64,000 bases of DNA, taken from assembly GCF_015319355.1 (NCBI RefSeq), contig NZ_JADILU010000004.1:248001-312000 (forward strand), written 5' to 3'. A program made the position numbers and the translations under genes. Each line of letters opens with the position of its first letter. Position 1 is the first letter of the stretch. Shown here piece after piece: positions 8,949 through 18,027 of this stretch. The stretch is from Psychroserpens luteus. GTDB lineage: Bacteria; Bacteroidota; Bacteroidia; Flavobacteriales; Flavobacteriaceae. The notes beneath the pieces are model-generated. The model was not told where the DNA came from. It made no database searches and worked only from the letters and a program-made list of their open reading frames with translations.

Positions 8949-9512
8949 ATGGAATTCTACTTTAAAACAGATATTGAATGGAGACAATGGCTCGAAGAAA
9001 ACCATCTTTTTACAGATGGAATTTATTTAATATTCTATAAAGTAGAGAATGAAGAAGAATCCATGCGATGGGAAGATGCGGTAAAAGTCGCCTTGTGCTA
9101 TGGCTGGATTGATTCTACGGTAAAAAGTTTAGGAAACGGAAAACGAAAGCAATATTTCTGCCAAAGAAATCCTAAAAGTGTTTGGAGTGCATTAAATAAA
9201 AGACACATTAAAGCACTTATGAGTGAAAATCTAATGCACGACAACGGACTCAATTCTATTAGAATTGCCAAACAAAATGGAAGTTGGACAGCATTAGACA
9301 ATGTTGAAAAAGGTATTATTCCTGTAGAATTACAACAAGCTTTTGATAATAACTCAAGAGCTTTTGAAAACTATAATAATTTTGCACCTTCTTATAGAAA
9401 AAGTTACCTCTATTGGCTAAACCAAGCTAAACGAGATGCAACAAGGCAAAAAAGAATCGCAGAGATTATTAAACTCTGCGATGCTAATATTAAAAATAGA
9501 GATACAAGATGA
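8949..9512 (+). CDS. YdeI/OmdA-family protein
   Basis: A 187-residue soluble protein of the YdeI (bacteriocin-protection, OmdA) family. Typical features are the N-terminal FxxxxxWRxWLEENH segment, the WEDAVKVALCYGWIDST block (about 40-56), QYFCQRNPKSVWSALNKRHI (about 67-87), and a C-terminal domain with the motif SYRKSYLYWLNQAKRDATRQ-RI that is the hallmark of the family. The biochemical role is unsettled; members have been linked to bacteriocin or stress resistance. It has no signal peptide and appears monocistronic. Its stop codon lies inside the left arm of an inverted repeat (9510-9530). Confidence 0.88.
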   Translation: MEFYFKTDIEWRQWLEENHLFTDGIYLIFYKVENEEESMRWEDAVKVALCYGWIDSTVKSLGNGKRKQYFCQRNPKSVWSALNKRHIKALMSENLMHDNGLNSIRIAKQNGSWTALDNVEKGIIPVELQQAFDNNSRAFENYNNFAPSYRKSYLYWLNQAKRDATRQKRIAEIIKLCDANIKNRDTR

Positions 9513-9671
9513 ACTCATTTTGAATTTTTATTTTTAACCGAAAATGAGTTAATATTTGCTCAGATGAGATACTTTTTGAAAAGCATAGTATTGCTATGAA
9601 TAAAAAAAGTTACGAAATATGAGTGAATTTTAAACATTTTTTAGGAAACAGAAAAAGTCAAAATGAGTTCA
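9510..9671. repeat. 162-bp element bounded by 21-bp imperfect inverted repeats
   Basis: The left arm at 9510-9530 (TGAACTCATTTTGAATTTTTA) matches the reverse complement of the right arm at 9651-9671 at 19 of 21 positions, the outer 13 being identical. A third copy of the core (AAAATGAGTT) lies inside at 9541-9550 and can pair with 9512-9521. The element fills the gap between two convergent genes and supplies the stop codon of the YdeI-family gene. It may be a MITE remnant or a large convergent terminator; no clear target duplication is visible. Confidence 0.45.
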
Positions 9672-9675
9672 ATGA

Positions 9676-11142
9676 TTATATTCCACTTATATAACTTCCA
9701 TAAGGATCTTTAAACTGAATTCCTTCTGTAAAGCGATATTTACTCAATTGCTTAAATTCTACTAAAGCCCAAAGCACAAATTCTTTAATAAAATAGCTGT
9801 CCTCTCTATCTAAATTAGGTTGGTGCATTGCTAATAAATCATCTAAAGGAGAAACACTGTCTAATAAGGCTTTGTATTCTTTATCTCTTAAATCATCTAA
9901 GATTTCAAATCCTTCTTGTTGGTTAAAAAACCAAGACACAATATCATCATAAGGTGTATCTTCATCTTCTTTCTTTAATTTTTCTATCTTCGGAAAAAAC
10001 TCAGGGAACAAACTTTTAACTGCTTCACCAATTAAATTATAAGCCACCATAGCTGCACCTTCTTGCTCACCTTCATAGACTAATTCTACTTTACCAGTAA
10101 TTGACGGAATGATCCCAACAAAATCACTCAAACGCACCATTGTTTTATCATCTCCTGCTTTCAAAGCACGACGTTCTGCAGTACTCAATAAATTCTCTAA
10201 AGCAGTAATACTCAATCGAGCACTCACACCACTTTTTGCATCTATATATTCACTTTCTCTTGCTTCAAACACAATTTGCTCTAATAAATCTCTAGCCAAA
10301 TCTGGAACCATTACCGTATCTTTTTGACTCACAACCAACTTAGATTCTTGCTCAGTAATTAAACGAGCAGTTTCAATATCTGAAGGATAGTGTGTTAAAA
10401 TCTGACTTCCTATTCTGTCTTTTAAAGGTGTAACAATACTTCCTCTATTGGTATAATCTTCGGGATTTGCAGTAAAAATAAACTGAACATCTAAAGGCAG
10501 TCTCAATTTGAATCCGCGAATTTGAATATCACCTTCTTGCAAAATATTGAATAATGCGACTTGAATTCTCGCTTGTAAATCTGGCAACTCATTAATTACA
10601 AATATGCAACGGTTGGCTCTTGGTATCATTCCGTAGTGAATCACACGATCATCTGCATAACTCAATTTCAAATTGGCTGCTTTAATTGGATCTACATCAC
10701 CAATAAGATCTGCAACAGTAACATCTGGAGTTGCTAACTTTTCAGCAAAGCGTTCGCTTCTGTGCATCCACGTAATTGGAGTTTCATCTCCTTTTTCAGC
10801 AATTAATTCTCTAGCAAAACGTGAAATTGGATTAAGAGGATCATCGTTAATCTCTGAACCTTCAACCACAGGAATATACTCATCCAATAAATTAAGCATC
10901 AAACGTGCTAAGCGTGTTTTTGCTTGTCCGCGAAGACCTAATAAATTAATATTATGTCTTGATAAAATGGCTCTTTCTAATTCAGGTATTACGGTATTCT
11001 CATAACCATGAACACCTTCAAAAGCGGTTTCTTTATTTTTTATTTTTTCTATTAGGTTCTCACGCAATTCATCTTTAATAGATTTTGATTGATAACCTTC
11101 TTTTTTTAATTCGCCTAATGTTTTTATTTTTTTTACTTCCAT
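9676..11142 (-). CDS. MoxR/magnesium-chelatase-like AAA+ ATPase
   Basis: A 488-residue AAA+ ATPase of the MoxR/BchI type. Walker A is GLRGQAKTR (69-77), the Walker B region is FVINELPD (181-188) with Asn184-Glu185 in place of the usual Asp-Glu, and sensor 1 is FIFTANPED (about 225). The C-terminal part holds the lid and an added helical domain. Such ATPases work as chaperones with von Willebrand A partners, and a VWA gene lies directly upstream on the same strand (69-bp gap). The natural client is unknown; chelatase activity is not implied. The operon begins with the Crp/Fnr gene. Confidence 0.88.
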   Translation of the reverse strand: MEVKKIKTLGELKKEGYQSKSIKDELRENLIEKIKNKETAFEGVHGYENTVIPELERAILSRHNINLLGLRGQAKTRLARLMLNLLDEYIPVVEGSEINDDPLNPISRFARELIAEKGDETPITWMHRSERFAEKLATPDVTVADLIGDVDPIKAANLKLSYADDRVIHYGMIPRANRCIFVINELPDLQARIQVALFNILQEGDIQIRGFKLRLPLDVQFIFTANPEDYTNRGSIVTPLKDRIGSQILTHYPSDIETARLITEQESKLVVSQKDTVMVPDLARDLLEQIVFEARESEYIDAKSGVSARLSITALENLLSTAERRALKAGDDKTMVRLSDFVGIIPSITGKVELVYEGEQEGAAMVAYNLIGEAVKSLFPEFFPKIEKLKKEDEDTPYDDIVSWFFNQQEGFEILDDLRDKEYKALLDSVSPLDDLLAMHQPNLDREDSYFIKEFVLWALVEFKQLSKYRFTEGIQFKDPYGSYISGI

Positions 11143-11168
11143 AGTCTTTTCAAAATCGAAAAATTGCT

Positions 11169-11190
11169 AAAGTGAAAATTTTTCACTTTT
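11169..11190 (-). terminator. Weak hairpin between VWA and MoxR genes
   Basis: AAAGTGAAA pairs with TTTCACTTT around a short loop; on the minus strand it is followed by a T-run after a few bases. It may attenuate transcription between the VWA gene and the ATPase gene. Confidence 0.3.
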
Positions 11191-11211
11191 AACTTTTTCC
11201 TTATACTTATT

Positions 11212-12339
11212 TTATCCTTTAATTCTTTTTTTTCTATTCGTTTCGTAATCTTCAAAAATCATTTCACCTAATCCTTTCAAACCTGTGTAAAATGCTTTCC
11301 CTTGATTAGCTCTTGTAAATTCTTCAACAAATTGCGTCAAGTAAGGATCTTGAGCAATCATAAAAGTCGTAATTGGTATGTGTAACTTTCTAGCTTGACC
11401 TGCCATAGCATAACATTTATTAGTAATGTATGGATTTAATCCATTACTATCTTTATAATATTGACCATCTGGCAACTTCAAGCAACTTGGTTTACCATCG
11501 GTAATCATAAAAATCTGTTTATTAGTATTACGTTTTCTTCTTAGCAAATCCATAGCTAATTGCAAACCAGCAACTGTATTTGTATGATAAGGCCCAACTT
11601 TTAAATAGGGTAAATCCTTGATTTCTATTTGCCACGAGTCATTTCCGAAGACAATAATATCTAATGTATCTTTAGGGTAACGCGTGGTAATCAATTCTGC
11701 AAGAGCCATCGCAACTCGCTTTGCAGGAGTGATGCGATCTTCTCCATATAAAATCATACTATGACTAATATCAATCATTAACACAGTACTCATTTGAGAT
11801 TTGTGCATTGTTTCTTCAACAACTAAATCATCTTCAGTTAAATTAAAATCACCAATCCCATGATTAATTTGAGCGTTACGAAGACTTTCGGTCATTGAGA
11901 CTTTATCTAAAGCATCTCCAAATTGATAATTTCTAAAATCTCCTGTGTGCTCGTCTCCTATGCCCTGCCCTTTACTTTTGTGATTACCTTGACCACTTCG
12001 CTTTATTTTTCCGAAGATATGCTCTAAAGCTTGTTGCCTTATAGCACGTTCTGTTTTTGCAGTAATAGCCATACCTCCATTTCCATCTGGATCAATTTCT
12101 TCTTTGATATAGCCTTTTGTTTTGAGGTCTTCAATGAAATCGTCTATCGTATATTCTGCAGTCGTTAATTCATACTCTTTATCTAATTCTCGAAGCCAAG
12201 AAATAGCTTCATCAAAATCTCCAGAAGTGTGTGTAATTAACTCTTTAAAAATCTCGAAAAGCTTATCAAAAGGGGATTGATTAGGCGCTTCGTAAGGTTT
12301 AAAAACGAAGCCCTTTTTTAAATTATTAGTTTCTTTCAT
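11212..12339 (-). CDS. VWA-domain protein, partner of the MoxR-like ATPase
   Basis: A 375-residue soluble protein with a helical N-terminal half (1-180) and a von Willebrand A domain (about 183-365). The MIDAS metal site is visible: DISHS at 190-194, the Thr in HTNT (about 252), and the Asp in ITDGKP. No signal peptide or membrane segment is present, so it is cytoplasmic like the CoxE/YehP-type partners of MoxR ATPases. It is followed on the same strand by the AAA+ gene, with a small hairpin (11169-11190) between them. In this family ATPase and VWA together mature or remodel a client complex; no client is encoded next door. Confidence 0.88.
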   Translation of the reverse strand: MKETNNLKKGFVFKPYEAPNQSPFDKLFEIFKELITHTSGDFDEAISWLRELDKEYELTTAEYTIDDFIEDLKTKGYIKEEIDPDGNGGMAITAKTERAIRQQALEHIFGKIKRSGQGNHKSKGQGIGDEHTGDFRNYQFGDALDKVSMTESLRNAQINHGIGDFNLTEDDLVVEETMHKSQMSTVLMIDISHSMILYGEDRITPAKRVAMALAELITTRYPKDTLDIIVFGNDSWQIEIKDLPYLKVGPYHTNTVAGLQLAMDLLRRKRNTNKQIFMITDGKPSCLKLPDGQYYKDSNGLNPYITNKCYAMAGQARKLHIPITTFMIAQDPYLTQFVEEFTRANQGKAFYTGLKGLGEMIFEDYETNRKKRIKG

Positions 12340-12393
12340 AGCAGTATAAAAATACGACTATTTCAATTCAATTATTATAAAGTTATTATAAAA

Positions 12394-13071
12394 CTATTCG
12401 ACAAGTTTTAATTTTTGAAGATTCTCAATCTTTATCTGTTTTCCTTGAGTACTAATCAAATGATCCTTTTTAAATTGAGATATAATTCTAATTGCAGATT
12501 CTGTTGCTGTACCAACAATATTAGCATAATCATCTCTAGACAAAACTAGATTTAAATAGCCCTTTTCATCTACACCAAACTCTTTCTCAACATATATTAG
12601 TACCTGAGCAACCCGTTGTTTTACACTTTTCTGAGCCATATCAATCAAATCTCCTTCAGCTCCTCTTAAATCTTTTGCTAAATTCTGGAGCACATCAAAA
12701 GAAAAGACTTGATTTTTCTGTAGAGGTTCAATAATCTGATCTTTTGGCACAAAGCATAATTCAATATCATTAAGCGCTATTGCACTCAAGTTAGTACGTT
12801 CATCAGATATTATGGATCGCTGCCCAAGAAGTTCACCTTTTCCTAACAATTTTACAGTTTGGTCATTACCATTAGCACTGAGTTTAGTCAATTTTGCAAC
12901 TCCATGACGAACGCAAAATACGCCACTTAAAGATTCGCCTTCATCAAAAATAATATCGCCTTTTTTATAAAACTTGGTCGTTTTACAATCTGACACTCGT
13001 TTTAACTCCTCTTTAGTCAAAGACTTCATTGAGTTTAACTGTCTAGAAATACAATGTTCACACTTACTCAT
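12394..13071 (-). CDS. Crp/Fnr-family regulator (FNR-like)
   Basis: A 225-residue regulator: N-terminal effector beta-roll (about 30-120), dimer helix (about 128-150) and C-terminal winged helix (about 165-225). The N-terminus carries Cys4 and Cys7 (CEHC), with further Cys29, Cys53 and Cys106 that could ligate a cluster. The recognition helix (TATESAIRIISQF) keeps the Glu and Arg that read the TGA core in FNR/CRP but has Ile where E. coli FNR has Ser212. That agrees with the variant operator ATGAy-N4-ATCAT found at five promoters in this window, so this protein is the likely low-oxygen activator of cco, nos and hemN. It is divergent from the copper ATPase gene and probably heads an operon with VWA and MoxR. 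Confidence 0.88.
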   Translation of the reverse strand: MSKCEHCISRQLNSMKSLTKEELKRVSDCKTTKFYKKGDIIFDEGESLSGVFCVRHGVAKLTKLSANGNDQTVKLLGKGELLGQRSIISDERTNLSAIALNDIELCFVPKDQIIEPLQKNQVFSFDVLQNLAKDLRGAEGDLIDMAQKSVKQRVAQVLIYVEKEFGVDEKGYLNLVLSRDDYANIVGTATESAIRIISQFKKDHLISTQGKQIKIENLQKLKLVE

Positions 13072-13108
13072 ACCTGGGTTTTTGTACTTTTGTAAAAATA
13101 ATTAAAAC

Positions 13109-13122
13109 ATGACAAATATCAT
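13109..13122 (+). promoter_or_regulatory. FNR-like operator before copper ATPase gene
   Basis: ATGACAAATATCAT forms the palindrome ATGA-N6-TCAT. Its centre (13115.5) lies exactly 33 bp upstream of the centre of a -7-like box GACTTTTG at 13145-13152, which places it where class II Crp/Fnr activators bind. The fnr gene starts 38 bp away on the other strand, so autoregulation is possible although no good minus strand box is seen. Confidence 0.75.
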
Positions 13123-13177
13123 ATTTTAAAACTATCTGTTTTGTGACTTTTGTTACAGGTATAAATGAGCAAATAAT

Positions 13178-15550
13178 ATGGAACAAACTACTTGTTTCCA
13201 CTGTGGTGATGATTGTAATGCAGCAATCATTCTCTATGATGAAAAAAACTTCTGTTGTAATGGCTGTAAGACGGTTTATGAGATTTTCTCAGAAAACGAC
13301 TTAACGTGTTATTATGACTTACAAGCTTCTCCTGGTGCTATCCCAAAAGAGATTCAAGGTAAATATGATTTCTTGTCTCAAGATAATATTATTGAAAAAT
13401 TAACCGAGTTTAATGATGGCAACACACAAATTGCGACATTATACATTCCGCATATTCACTGTAGCTCTTGCATTTGGATTCTTGAAAACCTCAACAAATT
13501 AAATCCAAATATTTCTTCGTCTCAAGTTAACTTTGGCAAAAAGAATATTCGTGTCACTTATAATCCTGAAAAAACATCATTAAAAGACGTTGTATTGTTA
13601 TTAAGCACTATAGGTTATGAACCTTATATTTCTCTTGATGACTTTAAAACCGGACAACAAAACGTCAATAGAAGTCTTATTTACAAATTAGGAATTGCAG
13701 GATTTGCCTTTGGGAATGTCATGTTCTTGTCATTTCCAGAATATTTTCAGGTTGGAGAATTTTGGTTAGAACAATATAAACATTTGTTCCGTTGGTTAAT
13801 GTTTGTCTTCTCTTTACCTGTCGTTTTTTATTCTGGAGCAGATTATTTTATCTCTGCATATAAAGGGTTACGATCCAAATTACTAAACATTGATGTCCCT
13901 ATAGCTTTAGGTATCGCAGTTTTGTTTTTAAGAAGTACAGCTGAAATCATCTTTGATTTAGGCTCTGGATTTTTTGACAGTTTAACAGGTTTAGTCTTCT
14001 TTTTATTACTAGGTAAATTCTTTCAGCAAAAAACATATTCATTCCTTTCTTTTGAGCGTGATTATAAATCCTATTTCCCAATTGCAGTTACTATTATTTC
14101 TTCGGAAGGTATTGAAACTCCAATTCAAGTCTATGACATTAAAAAAGGAGATCGGTTACTCATTAGAAATGAAGAACTCATCCCAGTTGACGGAATCCTA
14201 ATTAACGGAAAAGCACGAATTGACTACAGTTTTGTCACAGGAGAATCTGAAACCGTTAGTAAGATTTCTGGCGACAAACTCTTTGCTGGTGGCAAACAAA
14301 CCTCTGGTGTTATTGAAATGGAAGCCATCAAATCTGTAGAGCAAAGTTACCTCACACAACTATGGAGTAATGATGTTTTTAGTAAAAACAAAGATGACGG
14401 TTTCACAACTTTAACCAATAAAATTAGCAAGAAATTTACAATTGCTGTGTTAAGTATTGCGGTTATTGCAACAACCTTTTGGCTTTTTGTAGATGCTTCT
14501 AAAGCTATGAATGTGTTCACAGCAGTGTTGATTATTGCTTGTCCTTGTGCAATTGCACTCTCTGCTCCTTTTACCTTCGGAAATTTGCTACGCATCTTCG
14601 GAAAATTAAAGTTTTACGTCAAAAATGCTTCTGTAATAGAACAGTTAGCTTCAATAAACACTATTATTTTTGACAAAACCGGAACCATAACATCTAATAA
14701 GAAAAGTACAGCGACATATGATGGGTTAGCACTTAATCCTTCCGAAGAAATATTACTTAAAAACACACTTCGTGGTTCTAACCACCCTTTAAGCAGAACG
14801 CTTTACGATATTTTGGATGAACATAATATCATTTCACTCAATCATTTTGAAGAACATTTAGGAAAAGGTATTGAAGCTACTCATAATGATAATCATATTA
14901 AAATTGGCTCTGCAAGTTTTGTTGGTGCTGGAGAAACTTCAATTCTAAACACACAAGTACATATTAGTACAAATAATGAATATAAAGGAAAATATACCTT
15001 TTATAACAGCTATAGAAAAGGACTTTCTAAACTCTTTAATAAACTTAAAAAACAATATGATTTAGTAATTCTATCTGGTGATAATGAAGGTGAATTTGAG
15101 AATCTCAAAAAGTTATTACCTTCAAAAACAAAACTAATTTTCAATCAAAAACCAGATGACAAGCTAGATTACATCAAATACCATCAAACTGAAGGCGCAA
15201 AAATTTTAATGATTGGTGACGGACTCAATGATGCTGGAGCCTTAGCACAGAGCAACGTAGGCATAGCATTATCAGAAAATGTAAATGTCTTTTCTCCAGC
15301 TTGCGATGCTATTTTAGATGCTTCAAAATTTAACCAGCTCGACAAATTTATAAGTGCTTCAAAAAGTGCTATTAAAATTATAAAATGGAGTTTTGTATTA
15401 TCATTTGTTTATAACATAATAGGGTTGTATTTTGCAGTGACTGGACAATTGGCTCCAGTAATTGCTGCTATATTAATGCCTTTGAGTTCAATTAGCATTG
15501 TAATTTTTACTACTATAGCAACCAATCTATTAGGGAGAAAATTAGAATGA
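13178..15550 (+). CDS. Copper P1B-type ATPase with extra N-terminal metal domain
   Basis: A 790-residue heavy-metal ATPase of the CcoI/CopA2 class that exports copper for assembly of cbb3 oxidase. It begins with a cysteine-rich metal domain (CFHCG at 6-10, CCNGC at 26-30), then an HMA domain whose motif is HCSSC (94-98). The membrane CPC motif appears in IIACPCAIALS, the phosphorylation site is DKTGT and the hinge is GDGLNDAGAL. Position directly before ccoS and ccoNO, plus its own FNR-like operator, supports the oxidase-assembly role over general copper detoxification. Confidence 0.92.
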   Translation: MEQTTCFHCGDDCNAAIILYDEKNFCCNGCKTVYEIFSENDLTCYYDLQASPGAIPKEIQGKYDFLSQDNIIEKLTEFNDGNTQIATLYIPHIHCSSCIWILENLNKLNPNISSSQVNFGKKNIRVTYNPEKTSLKDVVLLLSTIGYEPYISLDDFKTGQQNVNRSLIYKLGIAGFAFGNVMFLSFPEYFQVGEFWLEQYKHLFRWLMFVFSLPVVFYSGADYFISAYKGLRSKLLNIDVPIALGIAVLFLRSTAEIIFDLGSGFFDSLTGLVFFLLLGKFFQQKTYSFLSFERDYKSYFPIAVTIISSEGIETPIQVYDIKKGDRLLIRNEELIPVDGILINGKARIDYSFVTGESETVSKISGDKLFAGGKQTSGVIEMEAIKSVEQSYLTQLWSNDVFSKNKDDGFTTLTNKISKKFTIAVLSIAVIATTFWLFVDASKAMNVFTAVLIIACPCAIALSAPFTFGNLLRIFGKLKFYVKNASVIEQLASINTIIFDKTGTITSNKKSTATYDGLALNPSEEILLKNTLRGSNHPLSRTLYDILDEHNIISLNHFEEHLGKGIEATHNDNHIKIGSASFVGAGETSILNTQVHISTNNEYKGKYTFYNSYRKGLSKLFNKLKKQYDLVILSGDNEGEFENLKKLLPSKTKLIFNQKPDDKLDYIKYHQTEGAKILMIGDGLNDAGALAQSNVGIALSENVNVFSPACDAILDASKFNQLDKFISASKSAIKIIKWSFVLSFVYNIIGLYFAVTGQLAPVIAAILMPLSSISIVIFTTIATNLLGRKLE

Positions 15551-15566
15551 TTAAAAATAACCAAAC

Positions 15567-15580
15567 ATGATAAAAATCAT
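15567..15580 (+). promoter_or_regulatory. FNR-like operator of the cco operon
   Basis: ATGATAAAAATCAT is a perfect palindrome, flanked by AAC and GTT that extend it to 20 bp. Its centre (15573.5) is exactly 33 bp from the centre of a perfect TAnnTTTG box (TAATTTTG, 15603-15610) that sits 20 bp before the ccoS start. This is the best of the five sites in the window. Confidence 0.85.
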
Positions 15581-15602
15581 GTTTTAAGAATCTGTTCAAA
15601 TG

Positions 15603-15610
15603 TAATTTTG
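15603..15610 (+). promoter_or_regulatory. -7 box (TAATTTTG) of the cco operon
   Basis: Perfect match to the Bacteroidota -7 consensus TAnnTTTG. No clear TTTG -33 box lies upstream; the FNR-like site occupies that place, as expected for an activator-dependent promoter. Confidence 0.7.
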
Positions 15611-15630
15611 AACCATAACTTCTAATAGGT

Positions 15631-15819
15631 ATGAGTGTTATATATATTTTACTGAGTATCAGCATTATTGTTGCTGTTGTGTTTTTTATTGCATTTCTAA
15701 CTGCAGTAAGAAAAGGACAGTTTGATGACAGCTATACACCTTCTGTTAGAATGCTTTTTGACGATGAACTCGTTAAAGAGCAACCAAAACCAACTATTAA
15801 AATCAAAAAGACTAATTAA
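15631..15819 (+). CDS. ccoS: cbb3 oxidase assembly protein CcoS
   Basis: A 62-residue single-pass membrane protein. The N-terminal helix (about 3-26) is followed by a short cytoplasmic tail with FDDSYTPSVRMLFDDE; the F-D-D....R-M-L-F-D-D pattern is the CcoS signature. CcoS is needed to insert cofactors (haem b or CuB) into cbb3 cytochrome oxidase. It is the first gene of the cco operon, 6 bp before ccoNO, and directly follows the copper ATPase gene, the usual CcoI-CcoS order. Confidence 0.93.
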   Translation: MSVIYILLSISIIVAVVFFIAFLTAVRKGQFDDSYTPSVRMLFDDELVKEQPKPTIKIKKTN

Positions 15820-15825
15820 TTTACT

Positions 15826-18021
15826 ATGGAAGTTCAACAGTTTCACTACGATAATAAAATCGTTAAAAATTTTCTCTATGCAACCATGTTTTGGGGAGTT
15901 GTAGGTATGTCAGTAGGTTTAATACTTGCATTCATGTTTTTATTCCCTAATATGACCAGCGGAATTTCCTGGTTAAGTTTTGGGCGTTTAAGACCATTAC
16001 ACACAAATGCTGTAATTTTTGCTTTTGTAGGAAATGCAATTTTTGCTGGTGTATATTATTCTACACAACGTTTGCTAAAGGCAAGAATGTTTAATGACAC
16101 CTTAAGTAAAATAAATTTTTGGGGTTGGCAATTAATCATCGTTGGTGCAGCTATCACACTTCCTCTTGGTTATACATCATCAAAAGAATATGCCGAATTA
16201 GAATGGCCTTTTGATATCGCAATTGCTGTTATTTGGGTTGTTTTTGGATGGAACTTAATTGGAACTTTACTAAGACGTCGTCAACGTCATTTATATGTTG
16301 CTATTTGGTTTTACTTAGCAACATTTGTAACTGTAGCAGTACTTCATATTTTTAATAGTTTATCATTACCTGTTTCACTTACCGGAATGAAAAGTTATTC
16401 TGTTTACGCAGGTGTTCAAGATGCTTTAGTACAATGGTGGTATGGACATAATGCAGTAGCATTTTTCTTAACTACACCATTTTTAGGTTTGATGTACTAC
16501 TTTGTACCAAAAGCTGCAAATAGACCTGTATACTCTTACAGACTATCTATTGTACACTTCTGGTCCTTGATATTCATATACATTTGGGCTGGACCTCACC
16601 ATTTATTATATACTGCATTACCAGAATGGGCTCAAAACCTTGGTGTTGCATTCTCAATCATGCTATTAATGCCATCTTGGGGAGGAATGATCAACGGTCT
16701 ATTGACACTTCGTGGTGCATGGGATAAAGTACGTACTGACCCTGTTTTAAAATTTATGGTTGTTGCAATTACTGGTTATGGTATGGCAACATTTGAAGGT
16801 CCAATGTTATCTCTAAAAAGTGTAAATGCCATGGCGCATTTCACAGATTGGATTATTGCACACGTTCACGTTGGAGCTTTGGCTTGGAATGGGTTTTTAA
16901 CTTTTGGTATGATCTACTATCTAATACCAAAATTATTTAAAACAAAAATGTATTCTATTGGTCTAGCAAATCTTCACTTTTGGATTGGCACATTAGGAAT
17001 CATCTTTTATGCACTACCAATGTATGTCGCAGGATTTACTCAATGGGCTATGTGGAAACAATTCAATCCAGATGGAACATTGGTTTATGGTAACTTCCTT
17101 GAAACTGTAACTGCAATTATGCCATTATATTGGATGCGTGCTATTGGAGGAACATTATTTATTACAGGTATGATTATTATGGTAGTAAATGTGATTATCA
17201 CCATTATAAAAGGTAGCAAAGTAACAGATGAACTTGCAGAAGCTCCTGCACTTCAACGTGTCTCTAAAAGACGTGTTGCTGGTGAAGGATGGCACACTTG
17301 GTTAGAACGTAAGCCTGTTAAATTAACAATTTTTGCAACGATCGCTATTTTAATTGGTGGTATTGTTCAAATCGTTCCAACCATATTAGTTAAATCTAAT
17401 ATTCCAACAATTGCTAGTGTTAAACCGTATACACCTTTAGAATTAGAAGGTAGAGATATTTACATTAGAGAAGGTTGTGTTGGTTGTCACTCACAAATGG
17501 TAAGACCATTTAGAAATGAGGTAGAACGTTATGGCGAATATTCTAAAGCTGGTGAATTTGTTTATGATCATCCATTCCTTTGGGGAAGTAAACGAACAGG
17601 ACCAGATTTACATCGAATTGGTGGAAAATATTCAGACAATTGGCACTTAAACCATATGTATGACCCACAAAGTACTTCGTCTGGTTCTATCATGCCTTCT
17701 TATCAATGGCTAGTGAGAGATGAACTTGATAAATCTCAAATCGAAGCTAAAATGAAAGTCATGGTTACCCTTGGAGTACCATATACAGATGAAGAGATTG
17801 CTAATGCACAAAACTCTATGGACGAGCAAGGCACTCAAATTGAGAAAAACCTTTATACAGATCCAGATTTTGCTTCATCATATGAAACTGATAAAGCTGC
17901 TGGTGGAGAAGCATTTATTGAAATGAGAAATAGAGAAATAGTGGCAGTAATTGCTTACTTACAACGTCTTGGTACAGATATTAAGGTTAAAGACGAAGAC
18001 GTTACAACAACTCAAAACTAA
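15826..18021 (+). CDS. ccoN: Fused cbb3 cytochrome oxidase subunits I and II (CcoNO)
   Basis: A 731-residue fusion. Residues about 1-490 are CcoN, the 12-helix catalytic subunit: haem and CuB His ligands appear in LHTNAV, WWYGHNAVAFF, GPHHLLY and AHVHVGALAWNGF. Residues about 500-731 are CcoO, a membrane-anchored mono-haem cytochrome c with CVGCH at 551-555 and a distal Met, probably in the GSIMPSY segment. Fused CcoNO is normal in Bacteroidota. It reduces O2 to water with high affinity while pumping protons. It is followed 6 bp later by ccoQ, and the operon has an FNR-like operator. Confidence 0.96.
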   Translation: MEVQQFHYDNKIVKNFLYATMFWGVVGMSVGLILAFMFLFPNMTSGISWLSFGRLRPLHTNAVIFAFVGNAIFAGVYYSTQRLLKARMFNDTLSKINFWGWQLIIVGAAITLPLGYTSSKEYAELEWPFDIAIAVIWVVFGWNLIGTLLRRRQRHLYVAIWFYLATFVTVAVLHIFNSLSLPVSLTGMKSYSVYAGVQDALVQWWYGHNAVAFFLTTPFLGLMYYFVPKAANRPVYSYRLSIVHFWSLIFIYIWAGPHHLLYTALPEWAQNLGVAFSIMLLMPSWGGMINGLLTLRGAWDKVRTDPVLKFMVVAITGYGMATFEGPMLSLKSVNAMAHFTDWIIAHVHVGALAWNGFLTFGMIYYLIPKLFKTKMYSIGLANLHFWIGTLGIIFYALPMYVAGFTQWAMWKQFNPDGTLVYGNFLETVTAIMPLYWMRAIGGTLFITGMIIMVVNVIITIIKGSKVTDELAEAPALQRVSKRRVAGEGWHTWLERKPVKLTIFATIAILIGGIVQIVPTILVKSNIPTIASVKPYTPLELEGRDIYIREGCVGCHSQMVRPFRNEVERYGEYSKAGEFVYDHPFLWGSKRTGPDLHRIGGKYSDNWHLNHMYDPQSTSSGSIMPSYQWLVRDELDKSQIEAKMKVMVTLGVPYTDEEIANAQNSMDEQGTQIEKNLYTDPDFASSYETDKAAGGEAFIEMRNREIVAVIAYLQRLGTDIKVKDEDVTTTQN

Positions 18022-18027
18022 TTAATC

